A stretch of 64,000 nucleotides of DNA, from contig NZ_KQ976354.1 of the NCBI RefSeq assembly GCF_000346485.2, positions 6,881,269 to 6,945,268 on the forward strand. The letters are read 5' to 3'. The position numbers and the translations under genes are program-made. The DNA is from Scytonema hofmannii PCC 7110. GTDB lineage: Bacteria > Cyanobacteriota > Cyanobacteriia > Cyanobacteriales > Nostocaceae. The notes beneath the pieces are model-generated. The model worked only from the letters and a program-made list of their open reading frames with translations. It did no database searches and was not told the origin of the DNA. Every line of letters begins with the position of its first letter. Position 1 is the stretch's first letter. This document shows, one piece after another, positions 7,917 to 17,186 of the stretch.

Positions 7917-9047
7917 ATGAAATACCGACGCTTTGGAAAAACCAATCTCTGCTTGTCTGTCTTTTCTTTAGGGACAATGCGTTACCTGTCTCCGCCTGAA
8001 AATGCATGGCAAACTGTCCAAAAAGCTATAGCACTGGGGATCAATCATTTAGAAACTGCCAGAGGTTACGGTAAGAGTGAAGAATACCTGGGGGGTGCGA
8101 TTACTCTTGGTTTGCCAGTTTCTCGTTCTCAGGTGTATATTACTACAAAAATCCCACCTACTGCAGATGCCGATACAATGCGTCGGTGTATTGATGAATC
8201 TTTAGACAAATTAAATATTGACTATCTCGACTGTCTAGCAATTCATGGATTGAACACTTGGGAACATCTCGACTGGGTAAAAACCAAGGGTGGCTGCATG
8301 AAGGCAGTGGAGGAAGCGAGGGAAGATGGTAGAGTGCGACACATTGGTTTTTCCACTCACGCACCTTTGGAAATTCTTTTAGATGCAATCAATACAGATT
8401 TTTTCGATTTTGTCAATCTGCATTATTACTATTTTTTCCAACGCCATGCTCTAGCCATTGAGAAAGCGTATGAAAAAGACATGGGAATATTCATCATTTC
8501 CCCGGTTGATAAGGGAGGACGCTTATATACGCCACCTCAAACCTTAAAAGATTTGTGTCATCCCTTTTCGCCGTTGGAGTTGAACTACAGATTTTTGCTA
8601 AGCGACACCCGAATTACCACCCTCAGCGTCGGTCCTGCAAACCCAAACGAATTAGAGGAACCGTTGCTATTTAGCGATCGCGACGAACCGCTAACACAAG
8701 AAGAAATAGATACTTTTCAACGCTTAGAAGAGTACCAAAAATCTGTTTTAGGGACAGATAGATGCAGCCAATGCTATGAGTGCTTGCCTTGCCCTGAGAG
8801 AATCAATATACCAGAAGCGCTTCGGTTACGCAATCTCGCCACAGCATTTGATATGACAGATTTCGGGCAATACCGCTATCGAATGTTTGAAAATGCCGGT
8901 CATTGGTTTCCTGGAATGAAAGCCAATCGCTGTACGGAATGTGGTGAGTGTTTGCCCAGGTGTCCAGAAAATTTAGATATTCCTGCTTTGTTAAAAGATA
9001 CTCATAATAAACTAAATGGAGCTTCTAGTCGTCGATTGTGGGAGTAG
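7917..9047 (+). CDS. Aldo/keto reductase with C-terminal 4Fe-4S motifs
   Basis: A 376-residue protein of the COG1453 type. An N-terminal aldo/keto reductase barrel (about 1-270) has the phrases SLGTMRYL, TARGYGKSEEYLG, YITTKI and DCLAIHGLN. It is followed by a C-terminal region with two ferredoxin-like clusters: CSQCYECLPCP (about 281-291) and CTECGECLPRCP (about 340-351). The usual catalytic aspartate of the D-T-A motif is Glu here (LETARGYG). Function is likely an iron-sulfur-linked NAD(P)H oxidoreductase; the substrate is unknown. I start at the ATG at 7917; a TTG directly before it would add one residue. Confidence 0.88.
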   Translation: MKYRRFGKTNLCLSVFSLGTMRYLSPPENAWQTVQKAIALGINHLETARGYGKSEEYLGGAITLGLPVSRSQVYITTKIPPTADADTMRRCIDESLDKLNIDYLDCLAIHGLNTWEHLDWVKTKGGCMKAVEEAREDGRVRHIGFSTHAPLEILLDAINTDFFDFVNLHYYYFFQRHALAIEKAYEKDMGIFIISPVDKGGRLYTPPQTLKDLCHPFSPLELNYRFLLSDTRITTLSVGPANPNELEEPLLFSDRDEPLTQEEIDTFQRLEEYQKSVLGTDRCSQCYECLPCPERINIPEALRLRNLATAFDMTDFGQYRYRMFENAGHWFPGMKANRCTECGECLPRCPENLDIPALLKDTHNKLNGASSRRLWE

Positions 9048-9140
9048 AGAGTTTGTCAGAAGATATCTCAGATGTCTAAGGTTATCTGGATTAAAAGTAT
9101 CAGGACTCTCTTTAATAATTTTAAAAATACAATATCTCTT

Positions 9141-9164
9141 GTGGTGCGGGCTTCTAGCCCGCCA
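9141..9164. repeat. Dispersed hairpin repeat (GCGGGCTTCTAGCCCGC)
   Basis: A short palindrome with arms GCGGGCT/AGCCCGC lies between the convergent aldo/keto reductase and molybdenum hydroxylase genes. A near-identical copy occurs at 61023-61047, so it is a dispersed repeat that may also act as a bidirectional terminator. Confidence 0.7.
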
Positions 9165-9178
9165 CAGATATCAGATTA

Positions 9179-11458
9179 TCACAGCAGTTTATCAAGCGTA
9201 ATCGGCAACTCTCTAATGCGTTTGCCTGTCGCGTTGTAAATCGCATTGGCAATTGCCGCCGCCACGCCCGTGATGCCAATTTCGCCGATGCCATGCGCGC
9301 CTGATGGAGCGTGTTCGTCGGGAATGTTGTTGTAAATAATTTCGATATGCGGCACGTCCAGATTAACCGGAACGTGATATTCGGCGAGTGAGGCGTTCAT
9401 GATTCGCCCCTTTCGCTCGTCAAATAATGTTTCTTCGGTTAGTGCCATGCCAATGCCCATAATAATCCCACCACGAAACTGACTGGTCGCAGTCTTCGGA
9501 TTCAGAATTTTTCCGCAGTCGAATGACCCTAGCCAGCGTGAAACACGGACTTCGCCAGTTTCTTCGTTGACACGGACTTCGCAGAACTGTGCGCCGTATG
9601 AACCCATCGAATATTTTTGCATCTCCGAAGGCTGGCTCGATGTCGCTTCCGCTTCGACATAATCCTGCCCAACCCTTTTCAAAATTGATGCGTAAGTTTC
9701 GCCTTTTGACGAGTTTTCCTTGCTGAAAACCCCACCGTCGCGTGCCTCAATCTCTTCATATTTTAGACCCGCAAGTGGCGAATCGTCTCCGGCGATCGCG
9801 AGCAGTTCGCGCAAAGCTTTTTCAATCGTCGCTGCAATCGCCGCGAAGTTACTAGCAGTTTGATTCGAGCCACCAGCCAACGGTGCCTGTGGCAAATTTG
9901 AATCGCCGTATTCAAACGAAACTCGCTCGATTGGCAACCCTAATCTCTCTGCCGCATGTTGAATCTGCACCGTTGCCGTTCCCATGCCCATCTCCTGCGC
10001 CGAGGTTTGAACCACTGCCGTGCCGTCAGCAAAAATTCGGACGCGAGCGGTCGAAACGAAACGGTAATACGGATAATAAGCCGTCGCCACACCCTGCCCA
10101 ACGAGCCATTTACCATCCTTTTGAGATCGCGGTGCTTGATGTTGCCAGCCGAATTTCTCCGCCCCACGCTGGTAAGCCAAGGTTAAATTACGCATCGAAA
10201 ATGCGACATCTCTCACCGGGTCTTTCGTTGGCTCGTTGATGCGCCGGAGTTCTATCGGATCGATTTTTAGTTCATAAGCCAGTTCGTCAATCGCCGACTC
10301 TAACGCGAAGGTGCCGATTGATTCACCCGGCGCACGCATAAAAGTGTTCGCGACCGTATCGAGATTGACGACTTTCTGTCCGATGTAAAAATTTTCCGCA
10401 GCATAAAGATGTCGCACCGGAAAAGTGAACTGTTCGGGAAAATTGTTGTGCCTCGTTGCGGCGGTAATGCCACTATGAATGAGGGCAGTGAATTTTCCGT
10501 CTTTACCAGCGCCGAGTGCAACGCGCTGTTCCGAGGGTGTGCGCCCGCCGACAATACGAAAAATGCCTTGGCGTGACACAGATAGTTTTACAGGACAGTT
10601 GACAACTTTCGCCGCCATCGCGCAAAGTGCCGTATTCCACCACATCGTGCCTTTGCTGCCGAATCCGCCGCCAACAAACGGCGAGATGACCCGAACAGCT
10701 TCGGGTTGAATGCCGAATATCACAGCAAGCGTATAGCTTAAGTTGTGAATGCATTGCGTACTGTCGAAAACAGTTAAACTTTCATTATCGTGCCAGACAG
10801 CAACCGTCGCGTGCGGCTCGATCGCATTGTGGTTATAGCGCGGCGTGCGATAAAGATTGTCAACCTTAAATTCTGCTGCATCCAATGCGTTTTCGGCGTC
10901 ACCGATTTTGATTTCAGGCGGCTCGCCAAGAATATTCTCAGGCGGTTTGGCAATCTTTTTCAAAGCGTCAAAAGAAACTTCCGCCTCTGCCGTTTCATAT
11001 TCGACTTTAACAAGTGTGGCGGCTTCTTCCGCCCGATCCTGCGTTTCGGCGACGATGACAGCGATTGGCTGACCGTTCCAATGCACATCTGCTTCCTGTA
11101 ATATTGGCAAATCGCTTGCCGCCGCACCATTGCCACTCAATCCGAACGTCGGCGGATTTTTTAGTTTCGGGGCGTTTTCGTGGGTGACGATCGCTAAAAC
11201 ACCGTTCGCTTTTTCGGCTCTCGATACGTCGATTTTCGTAATTTTTCCCTTGGTAACCGAACTGTAAACGAGGGCGGCATAAGCCGTATTTTCAACTTTA
11301 TACTCTGCCGTGAAAGGAGCTTCACCTTTGACTTTCAATTGCCCATCAACACGGCTCAAAGGTGTTCCGAGATAACCGCGCCGGTGAGATAGCGCATTGG
11401 GTTCTTTGTCGGGTGCATACTGCATGACGGTTTCCATAATTTTCTGCGTGTTGCTCAT
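9179..11458 (-). CDS. paoC: Molybdopterin-binding subunit of a xanthine/aldehyde oxidase family enzyme (PaoC-like)
   Basis: A 759-residue large subunit of the molybdenum hydroxylase family. Family motifs include FVGGGFGSKG (molybdopterin contact), SAQEMGMGT, and the catalytic glutamate in HGIGEIGITG near residue 726. The protein holds the Mo-cofactor and oxidises an aldehyde or N-heterocycle using water, passing electrons to the partner subunits. It is the last gene of a three-gene operon; its ATG overlaps the stop of the FAD subunit by one base (TGATG). Base composition looks GC-richer than flanking genes, which suggests transfer. The gene order and family match E. coli PaoABC (periplasmic aldehyde oxidoreductase). 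Substrate cannot be told. Confidence 0.9.
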   Translation of the reverse strand: MSNTQKIMETVMQYAPDKEPNALSHRRGYLGTPLSRVDGQLKVKGEAPFTAEYKVENTAYAALVYSSVTKGKITKIDVSRAEKANGVLAIVTHENAPKLKNPPTFGLSGNGAAASDLPILQEADVHWNGQPIAVIVAETQDRAEEAATLVKVEYETAEAEVSFDALKKIAKPPENILGEPPEIKIGDAENALDAAEFKVDNLYRTPRYNHNAIEPHATVAVWHDNESLTVFDSTQCIHNLSYTLAVIFGIQPEAVRVISPFVGGGFGSKGTMWWNTALCAMAAKVVNCPVKLSVSRQGIFRIVGGRTPSEQRVALGAGKDGKFTALIHSGITAATRHNNFPEQFTFPVRHLYAAENFYIGQKVVNLDTVANTFMRAPGESIGTFALESAIDELAYELKIDPIELRRINEPTKDPVRDVAFSMRNLTLAYQRGAEKFGWQHQAPRSQKDGKWLVGQGVATAYYPYYRFVSTARVRIFADGTAVVQTSAQEMGMGTATVQIQHAAERLGLPIERVSFEYGDSNLPQAPLAGGSNQTASNFAAIAATIEKALRELLAIAGDDSPLAGLKYEEIEARDGGVFSKENSSKGETYASILKRVGQDYVEAEATSSQPSEMQKYSMGSYGAQFCEVRVNEETGEVRVSRWLGSFDCGKILNPKTATSQFRGGIIMGIGMALTEETLFDERKGRIMNASLAEYHVPVNLDVPHIEIIYNNIPDEHAPSGAHGIGEIGITGVAAAIANAIYNATGKRIRELPITLDKLL

Positions 11459-12450
11459 CAGTTTGTTTCTCCTTGTTCCGCCAGTTCCTTCAGCACGCCA
11501 ATAATCACCCGTTTCGCTAATTCGATTTTGAAACTATTGTTGGCAAATCCCCTCGCGTTTTCTAATTCTGCTTCTGCCCCACGCCAGAAATTCTCTTCGG
11601 TTGCAGGTAAACCCAGCAAAACCTCTTCGGCTGCAAACGCCCGCCAAGGTTTATGCGCCACCCCGCCAAGCGCGATTCGCACGTTTTTAATTTGGTTATT
11701 TTTGATTTCCAAAGCAGCCGCCACGCTGACCAATGCAAAGGCGTAACTCGCTCGATCTCGCACTTTTTGATACAGCGAATTTTTGGCAAAATCGTTTCGC
11801 GGAATTTCTATCGCCGTAATCAATTCGCCGTCTTGCAACTCGGTTTCAATGTGCGGCGTGTTTTCGGGAAGATGGTGAAAATCATTGAACGCGATTTCGC
11901 GGCTGCCATTTGCGCCTTGAACCAAAACTCGTGCATCAAGGGCAGCGAGCGCCACGCACATATCCGACGGATGCGTAGCAATGCAGGCATCGGACGTGCC
12001 CAAAATCGCGTGAATTCGATTGAAACCGTCGATCGCATCGCAGCCAGCGCCGATTTCGCGTTTGTTGCATCGCGCCGTGTCGTCATAAAAATAATAACAG
12101 CGCGTTCTCTGCAACAGATTGCCACCGACGGTCGCCATATTTCTGATTTGTCCCGACGCGCCATAGAGAATGGCTTGGGAAAGAACGGGAAATTTCTCGC
12201 GGATCGATTCGTGATTGGCAAGCGCAGTGTTTTTCACCGCCGCGCCGATTCTGATTGCGCCGTCGGCAGTTTCTTCGATGTTAGCGGGCAGATGCGTCAC
12301 ATCCACCAAGGCGTCTAATCGCTCAATGTTTTCGCGCATCAAGTCAACCAGATTCGTTCCGCCGCCCAAAAATTTCGCGCCTGCGTTTTGTCCGATTAAA
12401 TTTATCGCTGCGTCTACGCTTTTGGCTTTCTGATAAATAAAATTTTTCAT
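11458..12450 (-). CDS. paoB: FAD-binding subunit of molybdenum hydroxylase, with an extra iron-sulfur motif (PaoB-like)
   Basis: A 330-residue CO-dehydrogenase-flavoprotein-type subunit. The FAD-binding phrase GGGTNLVDLM is near residue 31-40, and TVGGNLLQRTRC starts at about 107. The segment TRCYYFYDD...CNKR...GAGCDA carries cysteines at the positions that bind the additional 4Fe-4S cluster in PaoB. This favours the Pao/4-hydroxybenzoyl-CoA-reductase-like subgroup over ordinary xanthine dehydrogenase. The start overlaps the end of the 2Fe-2S gene by four bases and the stop overlaps paoC by one, so the three are translationally coupled. Confidence 0.9.
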   Translation of the reverse strand: MKNFIYQKAKSVDAAINLIGQNAGAKFLGGGTNLVDLMRENIERLDALVDVTHLPANIEETADGAIRIGAAVKNTALANHESIREKFPVLSQAILYGASGQIRNMATVGGNLLQRTRCYYFYDDTARCNKREIGAGCDAIDGFNRIHAILGTSDACIATHPSDMCVALAALDARVLVQGANGSREIAFNDFHHLPENTPHIETELQDGELITAIEIPRNDFAKNSLYQKVRDRASYAFALVSVAAALEIKNNQIKNVRIALGGVAHKPWRAFAAEEVLLGLPATEENFWRGAEAELENARGFANNSFKIELAKRVIIGVLKELAEQGETN

Positions 12451-13019
12451 CGTGCCGCCTCACGATCAAATGCGGTGTGAATCGCTTCCGTAATGCCGAC
12501 ATAAGCACCGCAGCGACATAAATTTCCGCTCATCCGTTCTCTGATTTCTTCATCGGAAAATTCATATTCTCCATTCATACTAGGCGAAACCGCGCTCGGC
12601 AGATTTTGCTGAAATTCTCTGAGCATTCCGATCGCAGAACAAATCTGTCCGGGGGTGCAGTAGCCGCACTGAAACCCGTCGTGTTCGACGAACGCAGCTT
12701 GTAGGGGATGCAGTTCCCCCTCATTTGCCAAGCCTTCGATCGTCGTGATTTCCACACCTTCGTACTGAACGGCAAGTGCCAAACACGAATTGATGCGTTC
12801 GCCGTCAACCAGCACGGTACAGGCACCGCACGCCCCCTGATTGCACCCTTTCTTAGTTCCCGTGAGTCCAGCAAACTCGCGCAAAGCGTCGAGCAAAGAA
12901 ACACGCGGCTCGATTTGTAAATCGTAAGCCGCTTCATTAATTTTTAAGTTGACCGCTATCTTGCTTGGCGGCAAATTTGCCATGCCAACAGCGTTTTTGT
13001 CAACAGATTTTTGATTCAT
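12447..13019 (-). CDS. paoA: 2Fe-2S subunit of molybdenum hydroxylase (PaoA-like)
   Basis: A 190-residue small subunit with two 2Fe-2S sites. The plant-ferredoxin-type set is C59, C64, C67 and C79 (KGCNQGACGACTVL...NSC). The second set is C118, C121, C168 and C170 (FQCGYCTPGQ, GNLCRCGAY). It is the first gene of the operon and has an AAGGGAAA-like ribosome site before the ATG at 13019. E. coli PaoA carries a twin-arginine signal; none is visible here, so the complex may be cytoplasmic. No PaoD/XdhC-type cofactor insertion chaperone or cytidylyltransferase lies next to the operon. Confidence 0.9.
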   Translation of the reverse strand: MNQKSVDKNAVGMANLPPSKIAVNLKINEAAYDLQIEPRVSLLDALREFAGLTGTKKGCNQGACGACTVLVDGERINSCLALAVQYEGVEITTIEGLANEGELHPLQAAFVEHDGFQCGYCTPGQICSAIGMLREFQQNLPSAVSPSMNGEYEFSDEEIRERMSGNLCRCGAYVGITEAIHTAFDREAAR

Positions 13020-13306
13020 AATTATTTCCCTTCAATCGTGTTGTCAACGGCGATCGCCCTTGGCGCAAGCCGTACCCGGCTTATCGCACCGTCGTTGCTT
13101 AGGTGAACTGACATGAACCCAAAGTTATAGAAAACTGCACGACGATCTTTATCATTTTTTACATAATATCTATAATCTTTTTGCCCTGCGGAATTTTAGT
13201 AAATTCTTGCGCGATTTCCATCCCGTATCCTTTTTTTGGGAGTCACGGCTACTAGGAGAACGATCGCATTAAAATAAGAACATAAAATTGCAACAAGGTC
13301 ACGTCC

Positions 13307-13579
13307 ATGACAGTTCGACAACCTAGCTACAGCAAAGAAGAGTTCGCTCGACGTGGTGATGAAATCTATGAATCTCAAGTACGCCAGCAAGTCGAGGAAG
13401 GTAATCATGGCAAGATCGTAGCAATCGACATAGAAACTGGAGCCTTTGAAGTCGATGCTAGTGAAATCGCAGCTTGTGAACGTCTTGAAGCCCGTTATCC
13501 AGATGCTCAAATTTGGATTGTTCGCATTGGCTCTCGTTATGTTCGTCGATTTGGTGGACGGACTCGGAGACTTACATGA
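13307..13579 (+). CDS. Conserved-type small hypothetical protein
   Basis: A 90-residue, charged protein (MTVRQPSYSKEEFARRGD...). I cannot assign a domain. Its last codon overlaps the ATG at 13576 of the next reading frame (ATGA), so it was translationally coupled to a clan AA aspartic-protease-like protein. Similar small proteins beside retropepsin-like proteases are common in cyanobacteria, from general knowledge. No strong ribosome site is visible. Only the first part of the partner survives, so this gene may be a leftover. Confidence 0.6.
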   Translation: MTVRQPSYSKEEFARRGDEIYESQVRQQVEEGNHGKIVAIDIETGAFEVDASEIAACERLEARYPDAQIWIVRIGSRYVRRFGGRTRRLT

Positions 13580-14244
13580 TTACCGGAGTTGTCAATGCAG
13601 ATTTTGAACCCATTATTCCACTGTCAATTCGCCGCTCTGATGGCAAAATTTTCATACAAGATGCGATCGTAGATACAGGATTTAATGGTTGGCTTTCATT
13701 GCCTCAGATGGCAGGCGAGCAACAGTTATACATATTGTATTTTCAGGAACCTGGCAAAGCAGAGGCAGAATTAGAAGCCGACGTTCGTAAATCTCTTCGC
13801 ATGATACTTTATTCTGCATCTGGAGACGCACCTCCCGAAAAAAGGTGGCGCTTTCTATTCGACAAATCAGAAAAACTTCTGGACAGTGTAGCCGAACCAG
13901 AGCAACTTCCGAGTTGGTTGAGCGAGCAAGACCTTGATTTTCTGACTCAGGAGTTTGAGCGAACCGGATTTCGAGGTGGGTTGGCTCGATATCGAAACCT
14001 GGACAAGGATTGGGAGCTCACGACCTTTTTGAGTGGTGCAAAGCTCCAACAACCTGCTTTGTTTATTGGGGGAGAGTTTGATACAGCCGTGATGTTAAAT
14101 CGAGATATCATCAACCAGCTAGAAGAAATAGTGCCAAACTTGAAAAAAAAGGTATTGCTGCCAAATACCGGACATTGGATTCAGCAGGAACGCCCTACAG
14201 AGGTCAATCAATTGCTCATTGAGTTTTTGATGCAAGTAGCATAA
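13576..14244 (+). pseudogene. Chimeric ORF: start of a clan AA aspartic protease fused to the C-terminal half of an epoxide hydrolase
   Basis: The frame is open from the ATG at 13576. Its first about 45 residues (MITGVVNADFEPIIPL...AIVDTGFNGWLSLP) match a retropepsin-like clan AA protease with its DTGFNG active-site loop. After about 13720 the protein changes abruptly into an alpha/beta hydrolase of the soluble epoxide hydrolase type: ILYFQEPGKAEAELEADVR, MILYSASGDAP, and a C-terminal LLPNTGHWIQQERP with the catalytic histidine. FIGGEFDTAV is consistent with the acid region. The nucleophile half of the hydrolase and most of the protease are missing. This looks like an in-frame deletion or recombination scar, unlikely to be an active enzyme. 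Confidence 0.75.
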
Positions 14245-14315
14245 CTAGCATTGAATATATTTACTCATGTTAGATTTTTCCGTACCCAGTGTTCGACCCC
14301 CAAGACCTCAATGCC

Positions 14316-14408
14316 TCACTGGGCATTGAACGTCTTGTCCATCTCCCACGAAACTCCTCTACCCAATGTCCCTCCAGTAACTAAAGCTACTTTACCCTGA
14401 AGTATCAT
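14316..14408 (-). pseudogene. N-terminal relic of a short-chain dehydrogenase/reductase
   Basis: An AAGGAG ribosome site is followed by ATG at 14408 and a 30-codon frame, MILQGKVALVTGGTLGRGVS..., with the Rossmann TGxxxGxG motif of SDR enzymes. The frame then leaves the family and stops at 14316. It lies just downstream of the intact alpha/beta hydrolase on the same strand, so the pair was probably an operon. An internal SDR piece is found at 17876-17958. Confidence 0.7.
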
Positions 14409-14439
14409 GTTTCTCCTTCTCGTTTAATTGGAATACCGA

Positions 14440-15279
<840 letters not shown>

Positions 15280-15344
15280 TTAGATCTCCTATAAATTTAA
15301 CTTTACTACTAAACTACAACGATTGAGTTCAATTCGGGTTGTTG

Positions 15345-15540
15345 TTAGCGATTTGGCATCGCTAGATTTTCTGTAATTAGCGCCCAATTAATAAACACTG
15401 CTGCCATCGTTCCCTCTGCCACAACGGTGGTAATTGATGAAAAAAGACTCACCGTATCTCCTGCCGCGTACACACCAGGAACAGACGTTTGTTCGTGGCT
15501 CACTTGGACTGCACCACTATCAACAACGTTACACCCCAAC
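15345..15540 (-). pseudogene. C-terminal relic of a thioredoxin-reductase-like flavoprotein
   Basis: Reading down from about 15540, the frame encodes LLGCNVVDSGAVQVSHEQ, TSVPGVYAAGDTVS and a TTVVAEGTMAAVFINWALI tail. This is the standard C terminus of FAD/NAD(P)-dependent reductases of the TrxR type, where the GD of AAGD binds FAD. The rest of the gene is absent. Upstream the sequence switches to a different flavoprotein (15529-15693). Confidence 0.7.
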
Positions 15541-15693
15541 AAACTCCAACCCAATGTAGCCACTACCAAGAACAATCAGATGTTCGGGCAGCTGTTCTAG
15601 CTCCATAATCGACTCACTCGTCAGAAACCCAGTTTCTTTGAGTCCCGGTACTGATGGAATCAACGGTCGCGTGCCTGTATTGATAAAGAATCG
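15529..15693 (-). pseudogene. Internal relic of a mercuric-reductase-like disulfide oxidoreductase
   Basis: The minus-strand frame reads FFINTGTRPLIPSVPGL, TGFLTSESIMELEQLP and LIVLGSGYIGLEF, then hits a stop at 15529. INTGTRP and the GSGYIGLEF NAD-binding loop are characteristic of the class I pyridine-nucleotide disulfide oxidoreductase family (mercuric reductase, dihydrolipoamide dehydrogenase). Both ends are missing, and it is spliced to pieces of unrelated genes on either side. Confidence 0.7.
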
Positions 15694-15896
15694 TTCTTAA
15701 GTATTTTTTCCTTGCTACAAGCGTTAATAAGACAAGAAAATACATCGTCTACTAGTGTTTCGATTCTTTTTTGACTAATTGAAGGTTTAGAAAAGTAAAA
15801 GTTTAAAATCATTGTTCCTTGAAATGTTGTAACAGCAGCACTAAAGATACCACCAAAAACCGCTTGTGCTGGAACAAAACTGATTTGTTCAAACAT
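15694..15896 (-). pseudogene. C-terminal relic, possibly of a condensation-type acyltransferase
   Basis: A short frame starting at 15896 (MFEQISFVPAQAVFGGIFS...) continues with TTFQGTMILNFYFSKPSIS and RIETLVDDVFSCL. The pattern G-G-x-F-x-A-A-V-T-T-F-x-G-T-M and the closing helix resemble the C terminus of condensation/PapA-like domains. The match is weak. The frame runs on into the mercuric-reductase relic and stops at 15660. Confidence 0.4.
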
Positions 15897-15905
15897 TGAA
15901 CTTCT

Positions 15906-16877
15906 TTAATCGCGCCAACGATAATCCACAGGCACCCAGCTATAACCCTGCTTTTCTGCGCGGATGTGACCCACTCCTGGAAAGGGCAAATGTGCAGTAG
16001 CGACTAGGCGGCGTGATTTTTCTGCACGAGCAAACTGTTTCTCCCGTTGCTCTGCTGCGGCATTGGGATTGACATCATAGACAACTGCAATCTTAGGATT
16101 CGGAAATTGAATCGAGGCAAAGTGAACAATATCGCCACAAAATTCAATGCTCTCGCCCCCGCTTTCAACTAAATAAAAGCTGTGTCCGGGTGTGTGTCCG
16201 GGCGTAGGAAGCGCGATGATTCCTGCTAAGATAACTGTTTCTCCAGAAAACGATTTAAGCTTGCCTGCATCAAGGTAGGGTTTGACTGTTTTGACTGCTT
16301 CATCAAAATATTTGCGATCGAGACGCAATCGCTCTGCATTCGCGGCATTCGCGGGATCGAGCCAGAAATCGACATCAGGCTTGCCAACGTAAACTGTGGC
16401 AGTAGGAAACATCAGTCGTCCATTTTCGACCAGACCGCCGCTATGATCGGCATGAATATGAGTAAGGAGAATCATGTCGATCTCATTTGGTGTATAACCC
16501 GATGCTTTCAAGGAAGCTTGCAGCTTGCCACCTAGCTTTGGTCCAAACAATTGTCCTACCCCAGTATCCACCAATACCTGTTTATCTCCGGTATCGATAA
16601 GAAACGCATTGATTGAGGCTTCAATAGGGTTCGTGCGGAAGTTTCTATGGAGGAGACGCTCAATCTCTGCCGAGTTCGCATTAGTCAGAACCTTATTAAG
16701 ATCTTGTGGTACTGTACCATCGCTAAGTGCTGTAATCGTAAATTCGCCTAACCTAAAAGAGTAGAAACCTGGTACTTGAGCTTTTGCAGTTTTATCTGCA
16801 GCCATCCCCGAAGAAATATACGAGGTTGTAATAATCAGTACTGTGGTTATTACAGCTAAAATTGTTCTAAAAAACAT
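15906..16877 (-). CDS. Secreted metallo-beta-lactamase-fold hydrolase
   Basis: A 323-residue protein with an N-terminal signal peptide (hydrophobic 5-24, AxA-like cleavage near GMAADK). The metal site is complete: THIHADHSGG (HxHxDH), the histidine of TPGHTPGH, the aspartate of CGDIVH and a late histidine in ATAHLPFPG. Such proteins include lactonases that break acyl-homoserine lactones and other esterases; the substrate is not evident. The gene looks intact. Its upstream region contains the inverted-repeat element at 16903-17053. Confidence 0.88.
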   Translation of the reverse strand: MFFRTILAVITTVLIITTSYISSGMAADKTAKAQVPGFYSFRLGEFTITALSDGTVPQDLNKVLTNANSAEIERLLHRNFRTNPIEASINAFLIDTGDKQVLVDTGVGQLFGPKLGGKLQASLKASGYTPNEIDMILLTHIHADHSGGLVENGRLMFPTATVYVGKPDVDFWLDPANAANAERLRLDRKYFDEAVKTVKPYLDAGKLKSFSGETVILAGIIALPTPGHTPGHSFYLVESGGESIEFCGDIVHFASIQFPNPKIAVVYDVNPNAAAEQREKQFARAEKSRRLVATAHLPFPGVGHIRAEKQGYSWVPVDYRWRD

Positions 16878-16902
16878 GACAGATGTATCCTATAATCTCT
16901 AG

Positions 16903-17053
16903 ATTTATAAAGTAAACATGAGTAAGTTGGGATGAGGAACGAAACACAACATTTAACCGAATTATTGGGCGTCATTCGATCAAATTATTGTGTGTTATTT
17001 CGTTCTACCAACCTACACAATACATTTGGCAATTTAAGATTTACTTTATAAAT
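16903..17053. mobile_element. Hairpin-forming MITE-like element with 14-bp terminal inverted repeats
   Basis: Perfect 14-bp inverted repeats (ATTTATAAAGTAAA at 16903-16916 and its complement at 17040-17053) bound about 150 bp. Inside them are imperfect complementary arms, GTAAGTTGGGATGAGGAACG on the left and CGTTCTACCAACCTAC on the right. The inner arms resemble a dispersed GTTGGG...CCCAAC hairpin family I know from filamentous cyanobacteria. It carries no coding sequence and sits in the promoter region of the metallo-hydrolase gene. Confidence 0.65.
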
Positions 17054-17186
17054 TAGCTCTGATAACAAAGTCGAAACAAAGAGATAGGAAACCATAGTTG
17101 TTTATTCTTCATATCCTATTTATCTGAAGTGTAATGAGTTTCAATACTCGATTTCTTTCAGATTCTTACAACGATTTATCAGATTC

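Noticed and set aside
9883-12920. Many plus- and minus-strand frames overlapping the molybdenum hydroxylase genes
   Set aside because: GC-rich coding DNA opens shadow frames; the three real subunits have complete cofactor motifs and overlap each other properly.
14281-14335. Possible tRNA-like stem around GTTCGACCCC
   Set aside because: The T-loop resemblance is not backed by an acceptor stem, D-arm or anticodon arm.
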